Of a stretch of 64,000 nucleotides of DNA, positions 20,531 through 29,385 are shown piece by piece. The DNA is from Marinobacter sp. SS13-12. Lineage in GTDB: Bacteria > Pseudomonadota > Gammaproteobacteria > Pseudomonadales > Oleiphilaceae. The DNA is taken from positions 62,001 to 126,000 of the forward strand of contig NZ_JASSUA010000006.1 in NCBI RefSeq assembly GCF_030227115.1, given 5' to 3'. The stretch's first letter is position 1. The number at the start of each line of letters is the position of its first letter. The notes under the pieces were generated by a model that was not told the DNA's origin, ran no database searches, and worked only from the letters and a program-made list of their open reading frames with translations. The translations under genes and the position numbers were made by a program.

Positions 20531-21061
20531 TCATTTCTGTTGATCCTTCGTACGCCGGGCCTGCTCGCTCCGGTGCCACTGCTCCATGTTATAGAACAGC
20601 CGCGGCGCGAGTTCTCGCAGCGCACGTCGATAGACTTCACGTTTGAACGAGACGACCTGCCCTAGCGGGTACCAGTAACTGACCCACTGCCAGCCGTCGA
20701 ATTCCGGTGAGTCTGTGCCGTCTACGCGTACCTGCGCATCCGGCGAAAGCATCCTCAGCAGGAACCATTTCTGTTTTTGTCCCACGCAGATCGGGTGCGA
20801 ATTGTGCCGCACCATCCTGCGAGGGAGGCGGTATCTCAGCCAGCCACGGGTGCAGCTGATGACTTCCACATCGTCTGTCCCGAGACCAATTTCCTCTGCC
20901 AGCTCCCTGTAGAGAGCCTCCTCCGGTGATTCGTTGTGCTTGATACCACCTTGAGGGAACTGCCAGGAGTCCTGCCCTATTCGCCTTGCCCAGAGGACTT
21001 CCCCCCTGTGATTGGCCAGAATGATTCCGACATTGGGTCTGAAACCGTCTGAATCTATCAC
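20531..21061 (-). CDS. rppH: RNA pyrophosphohydrolase RppH
   Basis: 176 residues. It removes pyrophosphate from 5'-triphosphate RNA and so starts RNA decay. The Nudix box runs from Gly38 to Leu60 (GX5EX7REXAEEIGL form), and the N-terminus [15 protein letters not shown] is typical of RppH. The tail is basic. It is upstream of ptsP in the same operon and divergent from the HAD gene. Confidence 0.95.
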   Translation of the reverse strand: MIDSDGFRPNVGIILANHRGEVLWARRIGQDSWQFPQGGIKHNESPEEALYRELAEEIGLGTDDVEVISCTRGWLRYRLPRRMVRHNSHPICVGQKQKWFLLRMLSPDAQVRVDGTDSPEFDGWQWVSYWYPLGQVVSFKREVYRRALRELAPRLFYNMEQWHRSEQARRTKDQQK

Positions 21062-21235
21062 GGCACAGTCCTTTTAAAAGTCGGTAGGCCGGATTAAAAA
21101 TTCACCGGCCGGATTTATCCAAGTTGCTCTCATTCTTACAGAATCCCAAGGCTTCGGCAAACGGAGTCGGCGGCGGCATGTCATGGTAGACTGTCGCCTC
21201 TGTGACATTCCCCCTTCCAGCCGGAGGTACTGACG

Positions 21236-21892
21236 TTGACCCTTGCGATTTTTGACCTTGATAACACCCTGCTCGCCGGGGACAGCGACCATGCCTGGGG
21301 TGAATTCCTGGTGGAAGAATCCATTGTGGACGCGGATGAATATCAAAAAGCCAATGATAAGTTCTACCAGGAATACCTGAACGGCGAGCTGGATATCCTG
21401 CACTACCTGAGCTTCGCCCTGCAGCCGCTGGCACGCCACGACATGAAGCAGTTACTGACCTGGCGGAAGGAATTCGTCGAGAAGAAAATCCGGCCGATGA
21501 TGCAGACCAGCGCCGCAGAGTTACTGGACAGCCACCGGGCGCAGGGCCACACATTGCTTATTATCACTGCCACCAACCGGTTTGTAACGGAGCCAGTGGC
21601 GGAACTACTTGGTATTGAACATCTGATTGCAACGGAGCCGGAACTGGTCAATGGGCGTTATACGGGAGAGGTTGCAGGTGTTCCCAGCTTTCAGGATGGC
21701 AAAGTGACCCGTTTGCACGACTGGCTTGAATCAACAGGAGAAAGCCTTGAAGGCGCCTGGTTTTACAGCGACTCCCACAATGATGCTCCCCTGCTTCGTA
21801 AAGTCGATAATCCGGTAGCGGTCGATCCGGATCCAACACTTGAAAGCATTGCAAAAGAAAATGGCTGGAAAATTATGAGTCTTAGAGGCTAA
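21236..21892 (+). CDS. HAD-IB family phosphatase
   Basis: 218 residues. The catalytic motif DLDNT (about 7-11) holds both aspartates of motif I. Motif II is TATN near 104, and motif III/IV are the Lys of DGKVTRLHDWL and YSDSHNDAPLL. This is the phosphoserine-phosphatase-like HAD-IB group, whose substrate cannot be read from sequence. The start codon is TTG at 21236, supported by a full GGAGGT seven bases upstream and no better ATG. The same gene sits next to rppH-ptsP in Pseudomonas aeruginosa. Confidence 0.88.
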   Translation: MTLAIFDLDNTLLAGDSDHAWGEFLVEESIVDADEYQKANDKFYQEYLNGELDILHYLSFALQPLARHDMKQLLTWRKEFVEKKIRPMMQTSAAELLDSHRAQGHTLLIITATNRFVTEPVAELLGIEHLIATEPELVNGRYTGEVAGVPSFQDGKVTRLHDWLESTGESLEGAWFYSDSHNDAPLLRKVDNPVAVDPDPTLESIAKENGWKIMSLRG

Positions 21893-21907
21893 CTGCTTGC
21901 CATTCTG

Positions 21908-22023
21908 CCCGGGAAGACCCCAGGGAGGGGCCCCGGGATACGCTGTGAATACGTCCATGTACGCTCGACAAAAACATCCATGTTTTTGACGATCCCGGGC
22001 CCCCTCCCTGCGTCCTTCCCTAG
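21908..22023. repeat. Long-armed palindromic repeat, second core type
   Basis: Arms of 32 bp (21908-21939 and 21992-22023) pair at about 25 of 32 positions. They enclose a 52-bp core (21940-21991). The core begins ACGCTGTGAATACGTCCATG and contains a perfect small hairpin AAAAACAT-CC-ATGTTTTT and a weaker one around TACGTCCATGTA. It lies between the convergent ends of the HAD gene and rlmI. The layout parallels the three repeats at 23364, 36798 and 37049, but the core sequence differs. Confidence 0.8.
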
Positions 22024-22058
22024 CTGTGTGCAAACCCGCCAGTTCTGAGACCTCCCCC

Positions 22059-22090
22059 GTAGGTCGGATAGAGCGCAGCGAAATCTGACA
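22059..22090 (+). repeat. Single REP-like unit
   Basis: Begins GTAGGTCGGAT and ends TCTGACA. It matches half of the paired element at 36935-37021, with some divergence. It lies just before the rlmI 3' end. Confidence 0.6.
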
Positions 22091-22098
22091 ACCCAAGC

Positions 22099-23295
22099 TC
22101 AAAGAAACCCAGTCAAAGACCGAACAAAACAACTCTTGATATAATCCGTCTCCGGAATCCCCGGCACCACCGGATGATCCGGCGCCTGATGACCCTGCTC
22201 CAACAACTGCACAAACCGGTCAATCTTGCGGCCACTGCTACGGATAATATCCGTCAGCTTTTCCTGGGAAAGATGCATGGAACACGAAGCAGAAACCAGC
22301 AACCCATCCCGATCCAACAGCCTCAATCCCAACTGGTTCAACCGCGCATAAGCCTCTTCCCCGGCCTTCTGGTCACGCCGCCGTGGAATCAACGCCGGCG
22401 GGTCCAGCACGACAATGTCAAACTTTTCCTTCTCCTCACACAGCGCCTTCAGGGCGTCAAAGGCATCGCCCTCGATGGTTTCAATGTTGTCGAGCCCATT
22501 GATCTTCGCATTGTGGTGAACCGAATCGATGGCACTGGTGGAGCTGTCCACGCAGGTCACCTGAGTTGCCCCTGCACAGGCCGCCTGGATTCCCCAGCCG
22601 CCGACATAACTGAATACATCGAGTACCCGCTTGCCCGGTGCATACGCCTGCAAACGCTGCCGGTTCATGCGGTGATCATAGAACCAACCCGTCTTCTGCC
22701 CACCTTCCATGGGAACCTCGAAGCGTACCCCGTTCTCTTCAACCGCAAGGACATCAATTTCCGGGCCGTGAGCCTGCTCAACGTAGACATCCAGCCCCTC
22801 CACCTTACGCATCTTGCCGTCATTCTTGAGGATAATCGCCCGTGGATGCGCCAGGCGCTGAACCGCCCGGACAATAGACTCCTTCATCTGCTCCATGCCA
22901 GCGGTAGAAATCTGGACCACCACCACATCATCAAACCGGTCAATCACCAGCCCGGACAACCCGTCGCTGTCACCAAATACCCAGCGATAGAACGGCTTAT
23001 CAAACAGCCGCTCCCGCAACGCCAGCGCCGTCTCTATCCGCTCGGTCAGACGCTGAGGCGTCATGCCATGGGCAGCATTCCGGCTGATCAGACGACCGCA
23101 GATCAGCGCATGGGGATTCACAAACACCGTCCCCATCGGCTTGTCATTGGAAGCACGCAACTCAGCCTGCGTGCCAGCTTCAAATTCCGTCAGCGGCGAT
23201 CGACGGGTATCCACCTCATTACTGTAAACCCACAGATGGCCAGCCCTGAGCCTGCGCTCGGCGCCTTTGCGAAGGTATAAAACCGGGAAATTCAT
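22099..23295 (-). CDS. rlmI: 23S rRNA cytosine methyltransferase, RlmI family
   Basis: 398 residues from the ATG at 23295. RlmI makes 5-methylcytosine 1962 in 23S rRNA. An N-terminal PUA domain (LYLRKGAERRLRAGHLWVYSNEV) precedes an RlmI-type middle domain and a Rossmann methyltransferase with DVFSYVGGWGIQAA and VLDPPALIPRRRD. A Cys in SASCSMHLS is the likely catalytic residue. An open frame continues upstream to 23424, but its first 43 codons run into the repeat at 23364-23467 and lack family similarity, so the 23295 start is preferred. Confidence 0.9.
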   Translation of the reverse strand: MNFPVLYLRKGAERRLRAGHLWVYSNEVDTRRSPLTEFEAGTQAELRASNDKPMGTVFVNPHALICGRLISRNAAHGMTPQRLTERIETALALRERLFDKPFYRWVFGDSDGLSGLVIDRFDDVVVVQISTAGMEQMKESIVRAVQRLAHPRAIILKNDGKMRKVEGLDVYVEQAHGPEIDVLAVEENGVRFEVPMEGGQKTGWFYDHRMNRQRLQAYAPGKRVLDVFSYVGGWGIQAACAGATQVTCVDSSTSAIDSVHHNAKINGLDNIETIEGDAFDALKALCEEKEKFDIVVLDPPALIPRRRDQKAGEEAYARLNQLGLRLLDRDGLLVSASCSMHLSQEKLTDIIRSSGRKIDRFVQLLEQGHQAPDHPVVPGIPETDYIKSCFVRSLTGFL

Positions 23296-23363
23296 AAGTA
23301 ACCGCCTAAAGAAATGAAAAAAGGAAGGCTTGTCGAGCCGAAACCAGCACCAAAGTCGGGGGA

Positions 23364-23467
23364 TTAAGCTGGGCGGGGTCTCCAAAACTGTGCGGAGCCA
23401 TGGATGGCGGAGCTCAAGCCGCACAGGGACGTCTCGAGGCGTGTTTTGGAAAGCCCACCCAGCTTAA
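23364..23467 (+). repeat. 108-bp class palindromic repeat, copy A (54-bp conserved core)
   Basis: Arms 23364-23388 and 23443-23467 (25 bp, 22 pairing) flank a core at 23389-23442, exactly 54 bp. The core starts TGTGCGGAGCCATGGATGGC, which contains the small hairpin GCCAT-GG-ATGGC, and ends GGCGT. Its first 31 bases are identical to copy C. The copy sits between the gcvH 3' end and the rlmI start. Arms differ from those of copies B and C except for an inner CCAAAAC shared with B. Confidence 0.9.
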
Positions 23468-23491
23468 GCCATGCTCCAAAGCAAAACAGTA

Positions 23492-23884
23492 TCACTCCTC
23501 GGCAGCAACATGCTCCGCATAAGCCGTGGCATCCATCAGACCATCCAGCTCGCCGGGATCTGCTAACCGCACCCGGAACAACCAGCCGTCACCATAAGGA
23601 TCCTCATTCACCTTCTCCGGCTCATCCTCTAGGCTCTCATTGACCTCAATCACCTCACCGGTCACCGGACTGAACACATCAGAAGCCGACTTCACAGACT
23701 CAGCCACTCCAGCTTCCTCTGCCCCCGTAACCGTCGCCCCCACATCCGGAACACCGATAAAAACGATATCCCCAAGCTGGTCCTGGGCAAAGTCCGTGAT
23801 GCCAACGGTTGCGGTGCCATCATCGGCCACACGCACCCACTGGTGAGTTTCAATGTACTTCAGGTCTGAGGGTGTTTCGCTCAT
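23492..23884 (-). CDS. gcvH: Glycine cleavage system H protein
   Basis: 130 residues. It carries the lipoyl arm that shuttles the aminomethyl group between the P, T and L proteins. The lipoylation site is Lys65 in ESVKSASD. MSETPSDLKYIETHQWVRV is a normal GcvH start. gcvT and gcvP are not in this window, so this is a stand-alone gcvH, possibly also serving in lipoate transfer. It lies downstream of metR on the same strand with a 92-bp gap. I saw no glycine riboswitch. Confidence 0.95.
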   Translation of the reverse strand: MSETPSDLKYIETHQWVRVADDGTATVGITDFAQDQLGDIVFIGVPDVGATVTGAEEAGVAESVKSASDVFSPVTGEVIEVNESLEDEPEKVNEDPYGDGWLFRVRLADPGELDGLMDATAYAEHVAAEE

Positions 23885-23976
23885 GGTCAGATTCCCCGAT
23901 GAATAATTTCGCGCATTTTAACCGAAGAAGAAGGCCCCGGCGAACATCTCGGGCAATGTAGCGCGAGAAACCGGTT

Positions 23977-24873
23977 TCAGGCCAGACCCCAGGTGGTCTC
24001 ACGGGCCATCGCCATAAACGACTGCAAGTACTCCACACCCGCATCCCGCTCGCGAAGCCCCAGAAAAATCTGCTTGTCGATCCCCTCTTGCCCCAGCCTG
24101 ACCGGGGTGATCGGCATCTGGTGCGCGTACTCCTCCACCAGCCACCGGGGCAGCGCCGAGACGCCGCGCCCGGTTGCCACCATCTGCAGCATGATGTCCG
24201 TGGTTTCGATGGTTTTGTGCCGCGCCGGGCTGCTGTGGGCCGGCACCAGGAAACGGGTAAAGATATCCAGCCGCTCCGCATCTACCGGATAGGTAATCAG
24301 GGTCTCGCTTTCCAGATCGGCCGGCTCCACCCAGGGTTTCGAGGCCAGCGGGTGGCTGCGGGGCACTACCAGAACCTGCTCGTAATCAAAGACGGGCTCA
24401 TAAACCAGACCTTTCCGGTGCAACGGGTCCGGCGTTACCAGCACGTCGATGTCATAGCCAAACAGTGCCCCGATACCTCCGAACTGGAAGCGCTGCTTCA
24501 CATCCACATCCACACCCGGCCACTGCTCCAGGTAAGGCCCCACCACCTTCAGTAACCACTGGTAACAGGGATGGCACTCCATCCCTATCCGCAAGCTACC
24601 CCGCTGGCCCCGGGCGATCTGGCCCACCAACTCCTCGGCGTGCTCAAACTGCGGCAACAGCCGGTTCGCCAGCGACAACAGATATAGCCCAGACTGTGTC
24701 GGCCGCAGTTTACGGCCTTCCCGGACCCAGACCGCAGTGCCAAGCTGCTGCTCCAGCTTTTTTATTGCGTGGCTGAGTGCAGACTGCGTCAGGCACAAGG
24801 CATTCGCTGCGGCCGTCAGGGAACCACACCGATCCACTTCCCGAACGATTTCAAGATGGTTACGTTCAATCAT
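23977..24873 (-). CDS. metR: LysR-type activator MetR
   Basis: 298 residues. It has an N-terminal winged helix-turn-helix (LTAAANALCLTQSALSHAIKKLE, about 16-38) and a C-terminal periplasmic-binding-like effector domain. It is divergent from metE with a MetR-type operator between them, the classic arrangement, where MetR with homocysteine activates metE. No other LysR target lies nearby. Confidence 0.93.
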   Translation of the reverse strand: MIERNHLEIVREVDRCGSLTAAANALCLTQSALSHAIKKLEQQLGTAVWVREGRKLRPTQSGLYLLSLANRLLPQFEHAEELVGQIARGQRGSLRIGMECHPCYQWLLKVVGPYLEQWPGVDVDVKQRFQFGGIGALFGYDIDVLVTPDPLHRKGLVYEPVFDYEQVLVVPRSHPLASKPWVEPADLESETLITYPVDAERLDIFTRFLVPAHSSPARHKTIETTDIMLQMVATGRGVSALPRWLVEEYAHQMPITPVRLGQEGIDKQIFLGLRERDAGVEYLQSFMAMARETTWGLA

Positions 24874-24887
24874 CGCTAGCTCTATAT

Positions 24888-24900
24888 TGAATTAAATTCA
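24888..24900. promoter_or_regulatory. MetR operator in the metR-metE gap
   Basis: TGAATTAAATTCA matches the MetR consensus TGAA-N5-TTCA exactly and is itself near-palindromic. It starts 15 bases upstream of metR and lies 88 bases from metE, so it could serve both autorepression and metE activation. Confidence 0.75.
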
Positions 24901-24988
24901 TGGTTCGATGAGATAATACCATTATTTTTCATGACTCATCATCGCTAACCTTGGTGCCTGAGAGATTGCAACGAACAGGAGATTCACC

Positions 24989-27262
24989 ATGGTGACCACC
25001 CACAACCTGGGTTTTCCCCGGATCGGCGAGCGCCGGGAACTGAAATTTGCCCTTGAGGGTTTCTGGAAAAGCGAGCTGGACGAAGCAGCCCTGCGGGAAA
25101 CCGGAGCGAAGCTCCGCGCCGGCAACTGGCAGGACCAGCAACCACTGACGCTGGCACCGGTGGGAGACTTTTCTCTCTATGACCAGGTACTCGACATGAG
25201 CGCCACTCTTGGCAACCTGCCAGATCGTGCCGGCAAGGCCGGCGAGAACGCCCTTGACCGCTACTTCCGCATTGCCCGTGGCCGGTCCCCGGCTGATGAC
25301 GATTGCTGCGGCGTCCATGCCGGCGAAATGACCAAGTGGTTCGACACCAACTACCACTACATTGTCCCTGAATTCGAGGCGAACACACGGTTCAGCCTCA
25401 ATCCTGAGCGTTTGCTGGAACAACTGGCCGAAGCCAGGGCCGAAGGCGTCAACGCCAAGCCGGTAATCATCGGCCCTGTCACCTATCTCTGGCTTGGCAA
25501 ATCCAAAGACGACACAGACCGGCTCAGCCTGCTGGAGGACTTGCTGCCGGTCTATGCGGAGCTGCTGCAGCTTCTTGCCGACAATGGCGCAGAGTGGGTG
25601 CAAATTGACGAGCCCATCCTGGTCACAGAACTGGGAGGCGATTGGCGGCACGCCCTCAACCTGGTCTACCACAACCTCAAGGCCAGTCCCGTAAAACTGT
25701 TATTGACCACCTATTTCGGACAACTACGGGAAAACCTGCAACTGGCCTGCGAACTGCCGGTTGCCGGCCTGCACCTGGATGCCATCAATGCAAGAGACGA
25801 AGTTGCCCGAGTGACCGACTGGCTGCCCGGGCACAAAGTACTCTCCCTGGGCGTGATTGACGGTCGCAATATCTGGAAAACTGACCTGCAGGCAACCCTG
25901 GACTGGCTTGAACCGGTGCACCAAAAACTGCGGGAGCGGCTCTGGCTGGCACCGTCCTGCTCGCTCCTGCATGTGCCGGTTGACCTGGATAGCGAAACCA
26001 CCATGGATCCTGAAATCCGCTCCTGGCTCGCCTTCGCACGGCAGAAACTGGAGGAATTGCAGGTATTGGCGACGGCCCTTGCTGAAGGCCGGAATTCCGT
26101 TGCCGATGGGCTGAAGAGCAATGCGGATGCGATTCTCAGCCGTAGGAGCTCCACACGTGTAATCGACCCACAGGTCCGCAATGCGGTTGCGGCGATCACT
26201 CCAGAACTGGGGCAGCGTAAAAGCGACTATAAGCATCGCTCAGCGATTCAGGCGAGCCACCTGAAACTGCCGCAGTACCCCACAACCACGATTGGCTCCT
26301 TCCCCCAGACCAAGGATATCCGCCAGACGCGGCTCAAATACCGCAAAGGCGAACTCGGGCCGGAGGAATACCAGGCAAGAATCCGCGACGAAATCCGTCA
26401 CTGCATCCACGAACAGGAAAAACTTGGCCTGGACGTACTGGTCCACGGCGAAGCGGAACGCAACGACATGGTGGAGTATTTCGGCGAGCAACTGGAAGGT
26501 TACGTATTCAGCCGCTTCGGCTGGGTGCAGTCCTACGGTTCACGCTGCGTGAAACCGCCCATCCTGTTCGGCGACATCTCCCGACCCGAAGCCATGACCG
26601 TGGAATGGATCCGCTACGCCCAGTCCCTGACCGCCAAGCCCCTGAAAGGCATGCTCACCGGCCCGGTCACCATCCTGAACTGGTCCTTCGTCCGCGACGA
26701 CCAGCCCAGGAAAGACACCTGCCTGCAACTGGCACTGGCCATCCGGGAGGAAGTGCTGGACCTGGAACTGGCAGGGGTGAACATCATCCAGATCGACGAA
26801 GCCGCACTTCGGGAAGGTCTGCCCCTGCGCCAGAGCGACTGGCAGAGCTACTTGGACTGGGCCATTGACGCCTTCCGAATCACCGCCAACGGCGTGAAAG
26901 ACGAAACCCAGATTCACACCCACATGTGCTATTCGGAATTCAACGACATCATCGAAGCCATCGCGCGCATGGACGCGGATGTCATCACCATTGAAACCTC
27001 CAGATCCGACATGGAGTTGCTGGATGCGTTCAAGGGCTTCCAGTATCCCAACGACATTGGTCCGGGAGTGTACGATATCCACTCGCCGAATGTGCCAGGC
27101 ACGGACCACATCATCGCGCTGATGAACAAAGCTGCGGAACGAATCCCAGCTGAACGACTCTGGATTAACCCGGACTGCGGGCTGAAAACCCGTTCGTGGG
27201 ATGAGGTGATTCCGGCGCTGCGGGGGATGGTGGCTGCGGCTCGGGAGCTGCGGGAAGCGTGA
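24989..27262 (+). CDS. metE: Cobalamin-independent methionine synthase MetE
   Basis: 757 residues. It transfers a methyl group from 5-methyltetrahydropteroyl-polyglutamate to homocysteine. It has two barrel domains: the N-terminal folate-side domain ([20 protein letters not shown]) and the C-terminal catalytic domain. Zinc ligands are visible as the His and Cys of HTHMCYSEF (near 645), the Glu of ITIETSRSD and the Cys of NPDCGLKTR (near 728). The start has AGGAG eight bases upstream. The promoter-proximal operator points to MetR control. Confidence 0.97.
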   Translation: MVTTHNLGFPRIGERRELKFALEGFWKSELDEAALRETGAKLRAGNWQDQQPLTLAPVGDFSLYDQVLDMSATLGNLPDRAGKAGENALDRYFRIARGRSPADDDCCGVHAGEMTKWFDTNYHYIVPEFEANTRFSLNPERLLEQLAEARAEGVNAKPVIIGPVTYLWLGKSKDDTDRLSLLEDLLPVYAELLQLLADNGAEWVQIDEPILVTELGGDWRHALNLVYHNLKASPVKLLLTTYFGQLRENLQLACELPVAGLHLDAINARDEVARVTDWLPGHKVLSLGVIDGRNIWKTDLQATLDWLEPVHQKLRERLWLAPSCSLLHVPVDLDSETTMDPEIRSWLAFARQKLEELQVLATALAEGRNSVADGLKSNADAILSRRSSTRVIDPQVRNAVAAITPELGQRKSDYKHRSAIQASHLKLPQYPTTTIGSFPQTKDIRQTRLKYRKGELGPEEYQARIRDEIRHCIHEQEKLGLDVLVHGEAERNDMVEYFGEQLEGYVFSRFGWVQSYGSRCVKPPILFGDISRPEAMTVEWIRYAQSLTAKPLKGMLTGPVTILNWSFVRDDQPRKDTCLQLALAIREEVLDLELAGVNIIQIDEAALREGLPLRQSDWQSYLDWAIDAFRITANGVKDETQIHTHMCYSEFNDIIEAIARMDADVITIETSRSDMELLDAFKGFQYPNDIGPGVYDIHSPNVPGTDHIIALMNKAAERIPAERLWINPDCGLKTRSWDEVIPALRGMVAAARELREA

Positions 27263-27269
27263 GTCGTCA

Positions 27270-27296
27270 AGGGAGAGGCGTAAAACGCCCCTCCCT
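27270..27296. terminator. Hairpin between metE and the DUF3592 gene
   Basis: A 12-bp stem with one mismatch (27270-27281 with 27285-27296, loop AAA) occupies nearly the whole gap between the convergent genes. There is no U-run, so it may work with Rho or simply block transcript decay. Confidence 0.6.
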
Positions 27297-27304
27297 AGCG
27301 ACGT

Positions 27305-28003
27305 TCAGGATGCCACTTTGGGCAGGAAGGAGGTATCGACCCAGTATCGTTTGGGATTGTCCGGACGAATATAAACGCTGATCGACTCTCCCGGGATATG
27401 ATCGGTCGGGTCGAACCACAGATTATCGCTACGAAAAACATGGAGTTTGGCCGTTGCAGGATGCTGCCATTGAGTGACGATCCTGAACGGGCTCTGGCCG
27501 TTCATCACCAGACTGGTATTCTGCTCCACCCCCTGGATGCGGGCAGTCACGAGCTGACCACTCTCTCGCAGTTTCGCGCCTCTGCCTTCTCTGATCAAAG
27601 GCACTATCACCATCAAACTACCAACCAGGAAAAAGGCGCCTCCCAGAATTCCCATAATTAACGCACCGCCCCACAACGAAAAGAAGCCATTAATGCGGGC
27701 GCTCTCCGGCTCTCCAGGCAGATAGAAAACGGACACATGTTCACCACGGCTGTAGGAAGCAGGGTTACTACCGGATGATGACTGGAACTCAGTCAACTGA
27801 CCGCTGACGTCTTCAAATTGCACAACCGGATAATAACTACTGGTATCTCCGGAGCGGGAATAGACCAGGTCGGTCACTACGCCCGGCACCTCCAACGCCT
27901 CATCCAGAAAAGTGACTGTGCTCTGATACCAGAGAAAAGCTCCAACGAGCAAAGCACCGCCCACCACAGAAAACAGGTACTTCAGAAAATCATAAACACG
28001 CAT
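27305..28003 (-). CDS. DUF3592-like membrane protein
   Basis: 232 residues from the ATG at 28003, which has AAGGGA six bases upstream; the longer frame to 28021 would start with TTG. One membrane segment lies near the N-terminus (about 5-25) and another near 105-135, flanking an extracytoplasmic beta domain with YYPVVQFEDVSGQ and VSVFYLPGEPESARI, typical of DUF3592. The C-terminal 90 residues repeat a similar beta pattern. Function of the family is unknown. It is the last gene of the vgrG-led strand run, so it may belong to that cassette. Confidence 0.75.
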   Translation of the reverse strand: MRVYDFLKYLFSVVGGALLVGAFLWYQSTVTFLDEALEVPGVVTDLVYSRSGDTSSYYPVVQFEDVSGQLTEFQSSSGSNPASYSRGEHVSVFYLPGEPESARINGFFSLWGGALIMGILGGAFFLVGSLMVIVPLIREGRGAKLRESGQLVTARIQGVEQNTSLVMNGQSPFRIVTQWQHPATAKLHVFRSDNLWFDPTDHIPGESISVYIRPDNPKRYWVDTSFLPKVAS

Positions 28004-28062
28004 ATCAGTTCCCTTGATCAATCCAGAATAAAAAATCCATTTCTATTGCCCGGCCCGTTAAC

Positions 28063-28365
28063 TCAGAGCCAGTCTCTGACGATCTGCCCGTTCTTGAACC
28101 GCCAGAATGAAAGACCATAATTAAGGTCGCGCCCCTGGGAATCGTTCACAAAGCCGGTGTCCCGGCAAAATGTATGAAGGAAGGCATCCGTACCCAACAG
28201 GACGCTATCCAGGAACCACCAGATACCTACCCCACCCAGAGTCACTGCCTTGAGCAGGCCCGTTTTCCATTTTCCGAGGTAAAAGCGATCTGCACCTAAA
28301 AGCCCAAAGAATCCGCCGAGAAACAGGGCCAGAAGTCGGTTTTTGCGTTTTTCAGGTTGGTTCAT
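28063..28365 (-). CDS. TM2-domain small membrane protein
   Basis: 100 residues from the ATG at 28365, which has GGAGG seven bases upstream. A basic N-terminus is followed by a TM2 domain of two helices (about 10-58) with the motif GxxGADRFYLGKWKTGLLK and a turn before IWWFLDSVLLGTDAF. Such proteins sit in the inner membrane and their function is mostly unknown. It follows the SUMF1 lipoprotein gene by 22 bases, so it is likely co-transcribed. As an inner-membrane protein behind a putative effector it is one candidate immunity factor; this is inference from position only. Confidence 0.8.
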   Translation of the reverse strand: MNQPEKRKNRLLALFLGGFFGLLGADRFYLGKWKTGLLKAVTLGGVGIWWFLDSVLLGTDAFLHTFCRDTGFVNDSQGRDLNYGLSFWRFKNGQIVRDWL

Positions 28366-28387
28366 TTGCATTCCTCCTTGAATGTTT

Positions 28388-29368
28388 TCAGTTAAAGTCC
28401 CGAGTCACTGGATCGACGTGGTTCACTACACACCGGAAACCGTTCGCTGAGGAGTCGAGGGGAACACCCCCTCGATTAAACACTGTCCCGGTTCCTCCTG
28501 TGTGATCTCCACGACCGGCCCAATCCCGGACAACCTTTCGCGGGTCATCGGGATCTCGAGGGGCCGATGGTCCTTCAGGATTGTGTTTGGGGGCATGCTG
28601 ATAGAAGTCTGATTGATACCAGTCACGTGTCCATTCGGCGACATTGCCGGTCATATCATATAAACCTAAAGGGTTCGGAGGGTAACTACCGACGGGTCTC
28701 CGCTCCGTCCTGTTTGAAGAATGAGATAAGGCATTTCCGGTCGGGGGAATAGATGGATCAATGTATTCAATCGGCCTTCGGAGGTAGGGGTCTTTTTCTA
28801 TCTCTCCCGTATTGGTTGCGTAAGCAACATTTTTCCCTCGACTACGAGCTGCATATTCCCACTGTGCCTCTGTGGGGAGTGAAATAGGTAGCTCCAATTT
28901 CTCCCCAAGCCACTGACAGTAACCTTCAGCTTCGCCATAATTTGGTGCCTTCGCTGGCTTGAGTCGGTAATTTGGCGACAACGGGTCATCGTCACTACGA
29001 ACGTCCCGTATTGAAGGACTCGGCTCTTCTCGGAGCTGGACATATTGGTCTGCGCGTTGCACGTCCCTTAGGTAGACAAGGAATTCATGCCAGGTTGTTT
29101 CGTAGCGACCAATCGAGTAACTGTCGAGTGTCACCTCAATGGCCGGCTTATTATCGTCTTTCAACACGGTATAATAACGCCCGTCCGGCGTACCGACGTC
29201 CCCCAAAAGGAAGGAGCCGCCCTCTACATGAACCAGATTATTCTGAGCCGTCCGTACAACCTGCTCTAATTCTTCAGGGGTTGGTTTCGGGAGTTCTGAG
29301 GATGAACAGCCACTGACAAACAAAGCAACTATCCCGAATCCATACAACACTCGTTTACAACCTGGCAT
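28388..29368 (-). CDS. SUMF1-fold lipoprotein, T6SS cassette accessory
   Basis: 326 residues from the ATG at 29368, which has CGGGAG six bases upstream and directly precedes a lipoprotein signal peptide (KRVLYGFGIVALFVSGC). An in-frame ATG at 29386 overlaps the previous stop as TGATG. The body is a formylglycine-generating-enzyme-like (SUMF1) domain: VEGGSFLLGD, IGRYETTWHEF, PTEAQWEYAARSRG, LYDMTGNVAEWTRDWY and a final NRGG...NGFRCVV. The paired cysteines that true formylglycine-generating enzymes carry after RGG are missing, so sulfatase activation is unlikely. A periplasm-facing lipoprotein directly after a putative effector could be its immunity protein or a processing factor. Confidence 0.8.
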   Translation of the reverse strand: MPGCKRVLYGFGIVALFVSGCSSSELPKPTPEELEQVVRTAQNNLVHVEGGSFLLGDVGTPDGRYYTVLKDDNKPAIEVTLDSYSIGRYETTWHEFLVYLRDVQRADQYVQLREEPSPSIRDVRSDDDPLSPNYRLKPAKAPNYGEAEGYCQWLGEKLELPISLPTEAQWEYAARSRGKNVAYATNTGEIEKDPYLRRPIEYIDPSIPPTGNALSHSSNRTERRPVGSYPPNPLGLYDMTGNVAEWTRDWYQSDFYQHAPKHNPEGPSAPRDPDDPRKVVRDWAGRGDHTGGTGTVFNRGGVPLDSSANGFRCVVNHVDPVTRDFN

Positions 29369-29385
29369 TTCTAACTCCCGAGTCA

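Noticed and set aside
21908..22023. Simple bidirectional terminator for the convergent HAD and rlmI genes
   Set aside because: The stem is far too long, the loop is a structured 52-bp core and there is no U-run; it may still stop transcription, but it is better described as a repeat.
22174..23280. Plus-strand open frame opposite rlmI
   Set aside because: Shadow of rlmI, which has clear PUA and methyltransferase motifs.
24940..24988. Possible riboswitch or ribosome-site hairpin before metE (GGTGCCTGAGAG resembling part of a TPP or glycine motif)
   Set aside because: Only a short motif matches; the rest of either riboswitch core is absent and metE has a good MetR operator instead.
28388..29368. 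True formylglycine-generating enzyme activating a sulfatase
   Set aside because: No catalytic cysteine pair and no sulfatase in the window.
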